Source: Phycisphaerae bacterium
Lineage (GTDB): Bacteria > Planctomycetota > Phycisphaerae > UBA1845 > Fen-1342
Length of the DNA stretch: 12,133 nt
Assembly (NCBI GenBank): GCA_022842805.1
Contig: JALHOX010000065.1
Coordinates: 1,985-14,117, forward strand
Direction: 5' to 3'
Part shown: positions 1 to 6,636 of the stretch, piece after piece
Position numbering within the stretch: position 1 is the first letter of the stretch
Layout of the letters: every line of letters starts with the position of its first letter
Translations under genes and position numbers: made by a program
The notes under the pieces: model-generated
Seen by the model: the letters and a program-made list of their open reading frames with translations, nothing else
The model's database searches: none
What the model was told of the DNA's origin: nothing

Positions 1-1
1 C

Positions 2-2098
2 CGCGTGGCCCAGGGCGTCTACAAGCCGGATCAGGACCGCGCGGTGCCGCTGGGCAGCAAGATTCGTGATGCCGCCTTCGCTCTGCGTAGCGGCGTCACC
101 ATCAAAGGCGGCTTCGCGGGTCTGGCGGCAGGGGCGAATGCCGATGTGCGGAACACGACGCAATTTCCGACGCGCCTGAGCGGCGATCTGGACGGCGACG
201 ACGGGCCGGCGTTCGCGGGCAGCAGCGAAAACACCTATCAAATCGTGGTCGCGGTCAACGTGGACGAGACCGCCGTACTGGACGGCTTCATCGTGAGCGG
301 CGCCCGGGCGGACGGACCCGGCTTTGGCCCCGTTCCCGCCAGCCGGGAGCAAGGCGGCGCCGTGAACGTCTACGACGCACAGCCGCGGCTCGTGAACTGC
401 ATCTTTGAGCGCAACTGGATGGCCAACCACGGCACCGTGAACGATCACGGCGACGCCACGCTCGTGAACTGCGAATTTCGCGACAATTTCTCGGCGTCGT
501 TCGGCGCCGGGCTGTACATCCACAATCACTCGCGTACCCACGCGGTGAACTGTCGGTTCTTCCGCAATGTCGCCACCACCGACGGCGGCGGCGCCTATTC
601 GCGAAGCTCGATCCACGACGACGGCGACCCGCACGACGGACATGGCGGCATGGCCGTTCGCTCCGGCGGGGGCACGCGCCAGGAAGCGGCCCACTTCACC
701 AATTGCGTATTCCGTGACAACGTCGCGGTGCGCGGGGCCGGGGCCTACAACACCAGCGAGTCGCAGACCAAGTTTGAGGGCTGCGAGTTCACCAACAACG
801 ACGCCATCGGCCTGGGCGGCGGCATCTATTGCGACGCGAGCACCACGCCGATCATCGAGGCGTGTGAGTTCTTTCAGAACGACGCCCCCACCGGCGGCGG
901 CGTCTACGCCAAAGACGCGATGCCCGAGATTCATGGGTGCTTCTTTTTTGACAACACCGCGCTCGACGGCGAGGGCGGCGGCGGCGTGTGGCTCGAAGAG
1001 TCGCCCACGACCGTCGAGGATTGCTGGTTTGAGGCCAACGAGGGCTTCAACGGCGCCGGCCTCTACAACAAGGGCAGCATCTGCCCCACCGTCATCAACT
1101 GTGACTTCGTCGACAATCACTCGCTCAACGACAACGGCGGAGGAATCTCGAACGTCTTCTGCGGTGCGACGGCCATCAACTGCCGCTTCGTGAATAACAC
1201 CACCAACTTCGACAGCGAGGATCCCTTCGTCGTCGGCGGCGGGTTCAGCAGCTATCTCGGAGCGAGCAAGCTCATCGGCTGCTACTTTTCGGGCAATACC
1301 GCGGTGCTCGGCGGCGGCGGCTATTACCAGGAGGGCGGCGACGGCCCGAGTTACGTCATCAACTGCGTCTTCGAGAACAACAGCGCGGGCAGCGGCGGCG
1401 GCATGTACTCGTTGCTGGCCGACATCTTCGTCAGCAACACTGTCTTCGCCGGCAATGCCGCCGTCGGGACCGATTTCTCGGCCTTCGCCAAGGGCGGCGC
1501 GCTGCACAACAGCTTCGACTGCGATATCTCGCTGAGCAACTGCACGATCGTGAACAACACGGCATTGACGGGCGGCGGCCTTAGCAACAATCTCAGCCGC
1601 ATCGAGCTTCGCAATTCGATCGTCTGGGGCAACAGCAACGACGAGATTTTCAGCGACGATCCGGCGACAGTCGCCGTGTCGCATTGCCTGATTGCGGGCG
1701 GCTGGCCCGGCGCTATCGGGCCGGTCATCGATGTCGATCCGCGATTCGCCGATGCGGCGGGAGGCGATTTCTCGCTGGCGGCCGATTCTCCCGCGATCGA
1801 CCTTGCCGATCCGGCGTATGCACCGGCCGACGAAGAAGCGCAGCTGGACGCGGCCGGCAATCCGCGACGAGCCAACTGCCTGATCGATCTGGGCGCCTAT
1901 GAGTTTCAGAGCATTGAGACGCTGCGAGGCGATGTGAACCTCGACGCGCAGATCGACGCGAGCGACATCAATCTGTTTGTCGAGGCGATCCTCGGCGGCG
2001 GAAACCCCGCGCAGCGCTGCCGCGCCGATGTGAATCAGGACGGCGCCCCGACCGTGGGCGATATCGGGCCGTTTGTCGACCTGATCACGCGGCGCTAA
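2..2098 (+). CDS. Secreted right-handed beta-helix protein with C-terminal dockerin-like module (5' end missing)
   Basis: The frame is open to the left edge and the first visible residues (VAQGVYKPDQ, then GVTIKGGFAG and LSGDLDGDD) are internal family motifs, so the true start and any signal peptide lie outside. Counting from the GTG at position 5, residues about 125-550 form some 14-15 degenerate rungs of about 25-35 residues, each with an xNCxFxxN core followed by a glycine run (GGGxY). This is typical of parallel beta-helices. Residues about 570-634 (VDPRFADAAGGDFSLAADSP ... IDLGAYEF) match the conserved segment that closes many such surface proteins. Residues 641-697 hold two Ca-binding-like loops, DVNLDAQIDASD and DVNQDGAPTVGD, as in type I dockerins. 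It is probably extracellular or surface-bound; the ligand is unknown. No enzymatic site is recognised. Its 3' end converges on the Rid-family gene. Confidence 0.85.
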   Translation, partial: RVAQGVYKPDQDRAVPLGSKIRDAAFALRSGVTIKGGFAGLAAGANADVRNTTQFPTRLSGDLDGDDGPAFAGSSENTYQIVVAVNVDETAVLDGFIVSGARADGPGFGPVPASREQGGAVNVYDAQPRLVNCIFERNWMANHGTVNDHGDATLVNCEFRDNFSASFGAGLYIHNHSRTHAVNCRFFRNVATTDGGGAYSRSSIHDDGDPHDGHGGMAVRSGGGTRQEAAHFTNCVFRDNVAVRGAGAYNTSESQTKFEGCEFTNNDAIGLGGGIYCDASTTPIIEACEFFQNDAPTGGGVYAKDAMPEIHGCFFFDNTALDGEGGGGVWLEESPTTVEDCWFEANEGFNGAGLYNKGSICPTVINCDFVDNHSLNDNGGGISNVFCGATAINCRFVNNTTNFDSEDPFVVGGGFSSYLGASKLIGCYFSGNTAVLGGGGYYQEGGDGPSYVINCVFENNSAGSGGGMYSLLADIFVSNTVFAGNAAVGTDFSAFAKGGALHNSFDCDISLSNCTIVNNTALTGGGLSNNLSRIELRNSIVWGNSNDEIFSDDPATVAVSHCLIAGGWPGAIGPVIDVDPRFADAAGGDFSLAADSPAIDLADPAYAPADEEAQLDAAGNPRRANCLIDLGAYEFQSIETLRGDVNLDAQIDASDINLFVEAILGGGNPAQRCRADVNQDGAPTVGDIGPFVDLITRR

Positions 2099-2103
2099 GC
2101 CCC

Positions 2104-2117
2104 CGCGGCCGGCCGCG
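2104..2117. other. 14-bp perfect palindrome between convergent genes
   Basis: The 34-bp gap between the beta-helix gene and the convergent Rid gene contains CGCGGCCGGCCGCG, a perfect self-complementary sequence. It could act as a short bidirectional stem, but there is no loop or T-tract, so a terminator role is not shown. It shares 11 bases (GCGGCCGGCCG) with the collapsed repeat at 4747-4764; in such GC-rich DNA that may be chance. Confidence 0.35.
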
Positions 2118-2132
2118 CGCCATTCGGTTGCG

Positions 2133-2597
2133 CTACTCGACGATGGCGCAGGTGAGATCGACCTCGACCGCCGCATTCAGCGGTAACCCCGGCGCGCCCA
2201 CCGCGGCCCGCGCGTGGCGGCCGGCGTCGCCGAAAATCGAGACGAGCAATTCACTGGCGCCGTTGGCGACCAGATGTTGCTCGGTGAAGCCCGGAGCGCT
2301 GGCGACGTAAACGACGAGTTTCACGATTCGCGCGATGCGATCGATCCCCCCTGCTGCGTCTGCCGCCACCGCAAGCGCGTTCAGCGTGCAGACCCGCGCC
2401 GCCTGTTGCGCCGCTTCGATGCCGTGATGCGTGGGCACCATGCCGGCGAAGGCGATGCGTCCTTCTTGAAACGGAATCTGCCCGCTCAGGAAGAGCAATG
2501 AGCCGTGGCGCACTGACGGGACATAGGCGGCGACGGGCTTGGGCACCGCGGGCAACGTAATCCCCAGTTCACGCAATCGATCGCTCGGCTTGCTCAC
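2133..2597 (-). CDS. Rid (YjgF/YER057c/UK114) family protein, probable enamine/imine deaminase
   Basis: This 154-residue protein has the Rid fold pattern throughout: LFLSGQIP (about 35-42), the central helix region EAAQQAARVCTLNALAVA, IVKLVVYVAS (91-100), and the signature HARAAVGAPGLPLNAAVEVD (128-147). R130 and E145 align with the substrate-binding arginine and the acidic residue of E. coli RidA (R105, E120). The position of RidA C107 is alanine here, so it belongs to the wider Rid family rather than strict RidA. Family members hydrolyse reactive enamine/imine intermediates released by PLP enzymes in the cytosol; a PLP aldolase lies in the same gene array. Translation starts at a GTG with AGGAG six bases upstream (2604-2608). 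It follows scpA by 57 bp with a hairpin in the gap. The family call is firm; the substrate is not known. Confidence 0.9.
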   Translation of the reverse strand: MSKPSDRLRELGITLPAVPKPVAAYVPSVRHGSLLFLSGQIPFQEGRIAFAGMVPTHHGIEAAQQAARVCTLNALAVAADAAGGIDRIARIVKLVVYVASAPGFTEQHLVANGASELLVSIFGDAGRHARAAVGAPGLPLNAAVEVDLTCAIVE

Positions 2598-2623
2598 GCG
2601 ATACTCCTCTGCTCAGGCTTCGT

Positions 2624-2646
2624 CGAACAGGCCACCGCCTGGTTCG
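2624..2646 (-). terminator. Intergenic hairpin after scpA (possible terminator or attenuating stem)
   Basis: Read on the minus strand, CGAAC-C-AGGC-GGTG-GCCT-GTTCG folds into nine base pairs with one bulged C and a four-base loop. It starts nine bases after the scpA stop codon and ends 26 bases before the Rid start. No U-tract follows, so it is not a classical intrinsic terminator. It could be a processing or stability stem between two cotranscribed genes. Confidence 0.4.
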
Positions 2647-2654
2647 TTCGCCGC

Positions 2655-3587
2655 CTATCGGCCATTCCGCGACCGACGCTCGACCGCGTCGTCCTCGGCC
2701 GCCGAATTCTCATCGTCTTGATCAATCGCATCTTCGTCGGTGGACGCCGCAAACTCGGCCTGCGCCACGATCTCCGCCGTCGCTGCATCGCCAGCGGCGA
2801 CCGACGCGGGCGCGTCGAGCGCCGCGTCGGAGGCTGCGGCCTCGGCTTCTTCGAAGATTTCGTCGAGCCGCACCAGGAAGATGTCGTCAAACAACTGGGA
2901 CTGTTCACAGCGAATCTTGCGCTGCTTCATCAGCTCGAGAATCGCAAGAAACCGTTGAATGACGATCGCCCGCGGCCGGGCCGCGTCGCCAAAAAGCGCG
3001 CTGAACCGGGTGGGGCCCTCGCTCTCGATGACGGCGAGAATTTCCTCGGCGACGACCTCGATGGGCGTGTCTTCGTAACGCACATCGTGATGCGACGGCC
3101 CCTCGCCGATCGCCGTCATCACGCGGTTAAACGCCTTCAGCAGATCCCAGACGTTGGCCTCTTCGAGCTCCACGCCGTCGAGCTCGGGCGGCAATCGTCC
3201 GGGCCGCCGGACGAAGCGCCGCGCGCGATCATCGGCGGCCCGCCCGAGCGATCGGGCCGCGTCCTTGAATCGCTTGTATTCGAGCAGTTGCTTGACCAAG
3301 ACCGAGCGCGCTTCGGAGATCGGATCGTCCATCGCCTCCAGCGGGGGCGTCGGCAGCAGCGCGCGAGACTTGATCTCGGCCAGGGTCGCCGCGAGCACGA
3401 GGAACTCGCCCGCGGCATTGGGGTCGAGCGCGTGCATCACGCGGACGTGTTGCAGATATTGATCCGCCACCTGCGCCAGCGCGACGTCCTGCACATCCAG
3501 CTCATCGCGGCGGATGAGGTGAAGCAGCAGGTCCATCGGCCCGCTGAAGACATCGAGGCTTACGCGATATTCGTCGCCCGCGCTCAT
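2655..3587 (-). CDS. scpA: Segregation and condensation protein A (kleisin subunit of SMC complex)
   Basis: ScpA is the kleisin that bridges the SMC heads and recruits ScpB for chromosome compaction and segregation. The N-terminal SMC-neck-binding region is clear: YRVSLDVFSGPMDLLLHLIR, then RDELDVQDVALAQVADQYL. It is followed by the conserved helix GEFLVLAATLAEIKSRALLP and the C-terminal winged-helix region (TRFSALFGD ... VIQRFLAILELMKQRKIR ... DIFLVRL). I chose the second of two in-frame ATGs because GGGAG lies four bases before it, while the ATG at 3608 has no ribosome binding site; this gives 310 residues. Relative to Bacillus ScpA (about 250) there is an extra Asp/Glu/Ala-rich tail of about 60 residues, probably disordered. 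scpB, often the next gene, is not here; a Rid-family gene follows instead. trpS lies 97 bp upstream. Confidence 0.93.
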   Translation of the reverse strand: MSAGDEYRVSLDVFSGPMDLLLHLIRRDELDVQDVALAQVADQYLQHVRVMHALDPNAAGEFLVLAATLAEIKSRALLPTPPLEAMDDPISEARSVLVKQLLEYKRFKDAARSLGRAADDRARRFVRRPGRLPPELDGVELEEANVWDLLKAFNRVMTAIGEGPSHHDVRYEDTPIEVVAEEILAVIESEGPTRFSALFGDAARPRAIVIQRFLAILELMKQRKIRCEQSQLFDDIFLVRLDEIFEEAEAAASDAALDAPASVAAGDAATAEIVAQAEFAASTDEDAIDQDDENSAAEDDAVERRSRNGR

Positions 3588-3591
3588 GCCG

Positions 3592-3596
3592 CTCCC
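3592..3596 (-). promoter_or_regulatory. Ribosome binding site deciding the scpA start
   Basis: GGGAG sits four bases upstream of the ATG ending at 3587. The alternative in-frame ATG at 3608-3606 is preceded by repeat-like sequence without a purine-rich motif. The gyrB site has the same core and spacing. Confidence 0.6.
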
Positions 3597-3610
3597 ATAC
3601 CAACACATCA

Positions 3611-3641
3611 GTAGCGGCCTGCGGCCCGGAAGGCCGACGAA
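3611..3641 (+). repeat. Interspersed palindromic repeat, copy 1
   Basis: This 31-bp element begins GTAGCGGCCTGCGGC and ends AGGCCGACGAA, and lies in the 97-bp trpS-scpA gap. GGCCT (3616-3620) and AGGCC (3631-3635) can pair around a ten-base loop. It matches the reverse complement of 7933-7962 with one single-base indel and few substitutions, and shares both ends with 4747-4764. Confidence 0.6.
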
Positions 3642-3684
3642 CGCCGCGCTCGCTGAGATTCGCCCGGCCCACGGCCGTCGCCAG

Positions 3685-4674
3685 CTACTGCTTGGCAGTC
3701 TGCAAGCCGGCCGCGTCGCGAATCTTCTCCATCAACTCGCGCGCCACCGCGCGGGCCTTTCTGCCGCCAGTCGCCAATATATCCTCGACCTCCCCAGTTC
3801 GCGCCGCCCATCCGGCGCGGGCCTCGCGCTTGGCCCCAAAAAACGCCTCATAAAGCTCGTGCAGCCGCTTTTTCGCCTCGCCGTAGCCCACGCCGCCCTT
3901 GCGATAGCGCTCAGCCCATTCGGCGGTCTCGGCGGGCGACGCCAGCAGCTTGAGCAACGCGAAGACGTTGCACTTGTCCGGATCCTTCGGCTCCTCGACG
4001 CCGAGGCTGTCGGTCTTGATCGACATGATCCGCTTCTTCATGTCCTTGGAATCGCCGAAGATGTCGATCGTGTTGCCGTAGCTCTTGCTCATCTTTTGGC
4101 CGTCGACGCCGGGCACGACGGGGCTTGCGTTCAGTCGCGGCTCGGGCCGCTTCAGCAGCGTCGTCCCAAAGGCCGCATTGAACGACTGGGCCATGTCCTG
4201 GGTCATCTCGATGTGCTGCACCTGATCGCGACCGACCGGCACGAGGTCGCTGCCGTAGATCAGGATGTCGGCCGCCATCAGGATCGGATAGGAGAAAAGG
4301 CCCATCGACGCGTGGATGCCGCGCGCGACCTTGTCCTTATACGAGTGAGCCCGCTCCAGCAGCCCCATGCCCGTGACGGTCGACAAGATCCAAGCCAGCT
4401 CGCAGACCTCCGGCACATCCGTCTGGCGAAAAATCAGTGCGCGATTGGGATCCAGCCCGAGCGCCAGATAATCCGCCGCCACGTCGAAGGTCAGTTGCCG
4501 CAGCCGCTTGGCATCTTGAAGCGTGGTGAGCGTGTGATAGTTGGCGATGAAAAAGAAACAATCGTGCGTGGCCTGCAGCTCGATGTGCTGCTGGATCGCA
4601 CCGAAGTAGTTTCCCAAGTGCAGCGTGCCCGAGGGTTGAATCCCCGAGAGCACGCGCTTACCGGCTGGCTGCAT
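3685..4674 (-). CDS. trpS: Tryptophanyl-tRNA synthetase
   Basis: A class I aminoacyl-tRNA synthetase that charges tRNA-Trp in the cytosol. The 329-residue length is normal for bacterial TrpS. The HIGH-type motif reads GTLHLGNY (16-23), directly after SGIQPSG, which itself marks TrpS. The tryptophan and nucleotide pocket segments SYPILMAADIL (128-138) and VPVGRDQVQHIE (145-156) are intact, and KMSKS is at 194-198 within DGQKMSKSYGN. The ATG start has AAGGA six bases upstream (4681-4685). It lies 131 bp downstream of endonuclease V with a candidate promoter in that gap, so it probably has its own transcription start and may read on into scpA. Nothing is missing or unusual in the protein. Confidence 0.97.
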   Translation of the reverse strand: MQPAGKRVLSGIQPSGTLHLGNYFGAIQQHIELQATHDCFFFIANYHTLTTLQDAKRLRQLTFDVAADYLALGLDPNRALIFRQTDVPEVCELAWILSTVTGMGLLERAHSYKDKVARGIHASMGLFSYPILMAADILIYGSDLVPVGRDQVQHIEMTQDMAQSFNAAFGTTLLKRPEPRLNASPVVPGVDGQKMSKSYGNTIDIFGDSKDMKKRIMSIKTDSLGVEEPKDPDKCNVFALLKLLASPAETAEWAERYRKGGVGYGEAKKRLHELYEAFFGAKREARAGWAARTGEVEDILATGGRKARAVARELMEKIRDAAGLQTAKQ

Positions 4675-4697
4675 GGCGTTTCCTTACGCGGCGAGGT

Positions 4698-4727
4698 CGT
4701 ATGCGAAATCGAGCGAGCTAGTGTAAA
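4698..4727 (-). promoter_or_regulatory. Candidate sigma70-type promoter for trpS (weak)
   Basis: On the minus strand, TTTACA (4727-4722; five of six matches to TTGACA) is followed after 18 bases by CATACG (three of six matches to TATAAT). This would start transcription near 4690, just upstream of the trpS ribosome binding site. The -10 is poor and consensus rules are uncertain in this phylum. Confidence 0.28.
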
Positions 4728-4746
4728 GCCCGCTCCGGCGAAACGA

Positions 4747-4764
4747 GTAGCGGCCGGCCGACGA
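4747..4764 (+). repeat. Collapsed copy of the interspersed palindromic repeat
   Basis: GTAGCGGCC joined directly to GGCCGACGA corresponds to the two ends of the element at 3611-3641 with its twelve-base middle removed. It lies in the endonuclease V-trpS gap. The match is two nine-base blocks, so chance is possible but unlikely given the shared order and intergenic position. Confidence 0.4.
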
Positions 4765-4805
4765 CCGCGCCGACGAGAGTTACCGAGCACCGGCCCCACG
4801 GACAC

Positions 4806-5477
4806 TCACCCGCGGGCACGCGTGACCGCCTGGTGGGCGAGGCGGGTCGGTTCGGGCAGGCGGAAGCCGCGACAGGCGGCCAAGGTCCAGGCAACGCTCT
4901 GGGCGATGTCGCAGAGATGGCCGGGGCTGACGTACAGCGGGCGAACGGCGCGTCGGGTGCGCAGAACGACGCCGACCTGCACGCCGCGCAGGGTCATTGG
5001 TACGGCGGCGCCGACACCGAGCGGCGGCTCTTCGGCCTCGCCGCAGAGCCGCGACTTGGCGCAGCCGACGGTCGGCAGGTCGAGCCAGAGACCGAGGTGG
5101 GCGGCGAGGCCGATGCCGCGCGGATGGCAGATGCCTTGTGCGTCGCACAGCACCGCGTCGGGCGTCTGGGGCAGCTTCCGCAGCGCGGCGAGGACGGCGG
5201 GCAGTTCGCGAAAGCTGAGCAGGCCGGGGATATATGGGAAGCGCAGCGGGGCGCGACCGATTGCGATGTGCAGCGCTTTGCTTTCGAGCGCATCCCAGAG
5301 GACGGCGGCGGCGAGGGCGAAGCGGCCGTCGCGCGAGAAGGCGGCATCGACGCCGGCGAAGAGGCCCGGCGTCTTCATCGAGTATGGCTGAATTTGGACG
5401 CGCTGAGCGAGCTCGCGTTGCAGCGCGATCGCCCGCGGAACGCTCGTGGGCCAACGATGAAGCAGGGTGATCTTCAC
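4806..5477 (-). CDS. nfi: Endonuclease V (deoxyinosine 3' endonuclease)
   Basis: Endonuclease V nicks DNA, or RNA in some organisms, one bond 3' of inosine, starting repair of deaminated adenine. The protein has 223 residues, the length of the E. coli enzyme. All family blocks are present: AGVDAAF (41-47), the lesion-wedge and catalytic block PYIPGLLSFRELP (81-93), CDAQGICHPRGIGLAAHLG (111-129), LPTVGCAKSRLCG (134-146), SPGH (184-187) and PEPTRLAH (208-215). D44, E91 and D112 align with metal-binding D35, E89 and D110 of E. coli. The DGHG/DGQG signature reads DAQG. The start is a GTG without a clear ribosome binding site, 66 bp after the threonine aldolase stop, so the exact start is uncertain. 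Confidence 0.93.
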   Translation of the reverse strand: MKITLLHRWPTSVPRAIALQRELAQRVQIQPYSMKTPGLFAGVDAAFSRDGRFALAAAVLWDALESKALHIAIGRAPLRFPYIPGLLSFRELPAVLAALRKLPQTPDAVLCDAQGICHPRGIGLAAHLGLWLDLPTVGCAKSRLCGEAEEPPLGVGAAVPMTLRGVQVGVVLRTRRAVRPLYVSPGHLCDIAQSVAWTLAACRGFRLPEPTRLAHQAVTRARG

Positions 5478-5543
5478 GACTCGGGCGCCGGAGGGCTCAT
5501 GGAATCTGCGAGCGCGGTGCGGCGGCTCGTGCGGCCCTTGCCC

Positions 5544-6596
5544 CTAGGCGGCAGCGGCTTGGGCGCCGCAGACCGCGGCGATGGCGACAATGGCGCGCTC
5601 GATCGCCGCCCGCGGTGCATCAAGATGGGTCACCATCCGAATCTGTTGCGGACCAGCGGCCATGCAGCGGACGCCGGCGGCTTCGAGCCGGGCGGCGAGA
5701 TCGGCGGCCGTGCCCAGCCGTGGATCGACGCCGAAGATGACGATGTTGGTCTGAACGCTGCGCGGGTCGAGGCGAATGCCGGGCATCTCGGCCAGACGCT
5801 CGGCGAGAAACTTCGCGTTCGCATGATCCTCGGCCAGCCGCTCGACGTTGTGGTCCAACGCGTAAATCGCCGCTGCGGCGAGCAGGCCGGCCTGGCGCAT
5901 CGCACCGCCGAACATTTTGCGGAAGCGATGGCAGCGGGCGATGAACTCCTTCGAGCCGGCGACGATCGATCCGACCGGGGCGCCGAGGCCCTTCGAAAAG
6001 CAGAGCGAGACGGAGTCGACGTGTCGCGTGTAGTGCGTCGCGGGCACGCCGAGCGCCACGCAGGCATTCAGCAGGCGGGCGCCGTCCATGTGCAGATGCA
6101 GTTGGTGTTCGCGGCAGGCCGCGCCGACGTCGGCCACTTGTGCGACGGGCCAGATCGCTCCGCCGCCGCGGTTATTGGTGTTCTCGACGATCACCATCCG
6201 CGAATTCGGAAAGTGCGAGTTCTTGGCGCGGATCGCCGGGCCGATGTCGCGGCCATGAAACATGCCGCGCTCGTCGCCGATGAACCACATGCTGACGCCC
6301 GCGAGGGCGGCCGGAGCGGCGGTTTCGTAGTTGTAGGAGTGGGTGGTCGACGAACAGATGATTTCGTCGCCATGCTCGCACACCGCGCGAATGCTCAGTC
6401 CGTTCGCCATGCTGCCGGAGGGGACGTAGAGCGCGGCGGGCTTTCCGAGCAGTTCAGCGGATTTTTCCTGAAGGCGGATGACGGTCGGGTCGTCGCCCAG
6501 CACGTCGTCTCCGACCTCCGCCTCGGCGATGGCCCGACGCATGGCCGGGCTGGGGCGAGTGACAGTGTCGCTGCGAAGATCGACGATCAAAGTCAT
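5544..6596 (-). CDS. ltaE: Low-specificity L-threonine aldolase, PLP-dependent (beta-eliminating lyase family)
   Basis: This fold-type I PLP enzyme cleaves L-threonine or L-allo-threonine to glycine and acetaldehyde. Counting from the chosen ATG (350 residues): VDLRSDTVTRPSPAMR (about 5-20) and GDDVLGDDPTVIRLQE are the N-terminal signatures. H85 in THSYNYE corresponds to the ring-stacking histidine. HMDGARLLNA (169-178) holds the PLP-N1 aspartate (D171) and R174. SKGLGAPVGS has the Schiff-base lysine K202, and IRMVTH holds the C-terminal carboxylate-binding arginine. The frame stays open 21 codons upstream, overlapping the preceding gene, but MTLIVDLRSDT is the usual N-terminus. No strong ribosome binding site is seen. 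It lies 40 bp after the exported thioredoxin-like gene. Specificity within the aldolase family cannot be read from sequence. Confidence 0.92.
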   Translation of the reverse strand: MTLIVDLRSDTVTRPSPAMRRAIAEAEVGDDVLGDDPTVIRLQEKSAELLGKPAALYVPSGSMANGLSIRAVCEHGDEIICSSTTHSYNYETAAPAALAGVSMWFIGDERGMFHGRDIGPAIRAKNSHFPNSRMVIVENTNNRGGGAIWPVAQVADVGAACREHQLHLHMDGARLLNACVALGVPATHYTRHVDSVSLCFSKGLGAPVGSIVAGSKEFIARCHRFRKMFGGAMRQAGLLAAAAIYALDHNVERLAEDHANAKFLAERLAEMPGIRLDPRSVQTNIVIFGVDPRLGTAADLAARLEAAGVRCMAAGPQQIRMVTHLDAPRAAIERAIVAIAAVCGAQAAAA

Positions 6597-6636
6597 GGCT
6601 GGCTCGCGCGATGGGTGATCGGAGCGTCGCTGCTGC

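Noticed and set aside
125..1600. Tandem DNA repeat in the beta-helix gene
   Set aside because: The periodicity is at the protein level (NCxF rungs with glycine runs); the rungs differ too much in nucleotide sequence to be a tandem DNA repeat.
2594..2908. A 104-codon frame that ends at the Rid start
   Set aside because: It is a Ser/Arg-rich shifted reading of the ScpA acidic tail without any motif.
3586..5391. A 601-codon open frame on the plus strand antisense to trpS and endonuclease V
   Set aside because: Its translation is rich in Arg/His/Gln with no recognisable motif, and it lies opposite trpS and endonuclease V, whose motifs are complete. It reflects high GC content and lack of stops in the complementary frame.
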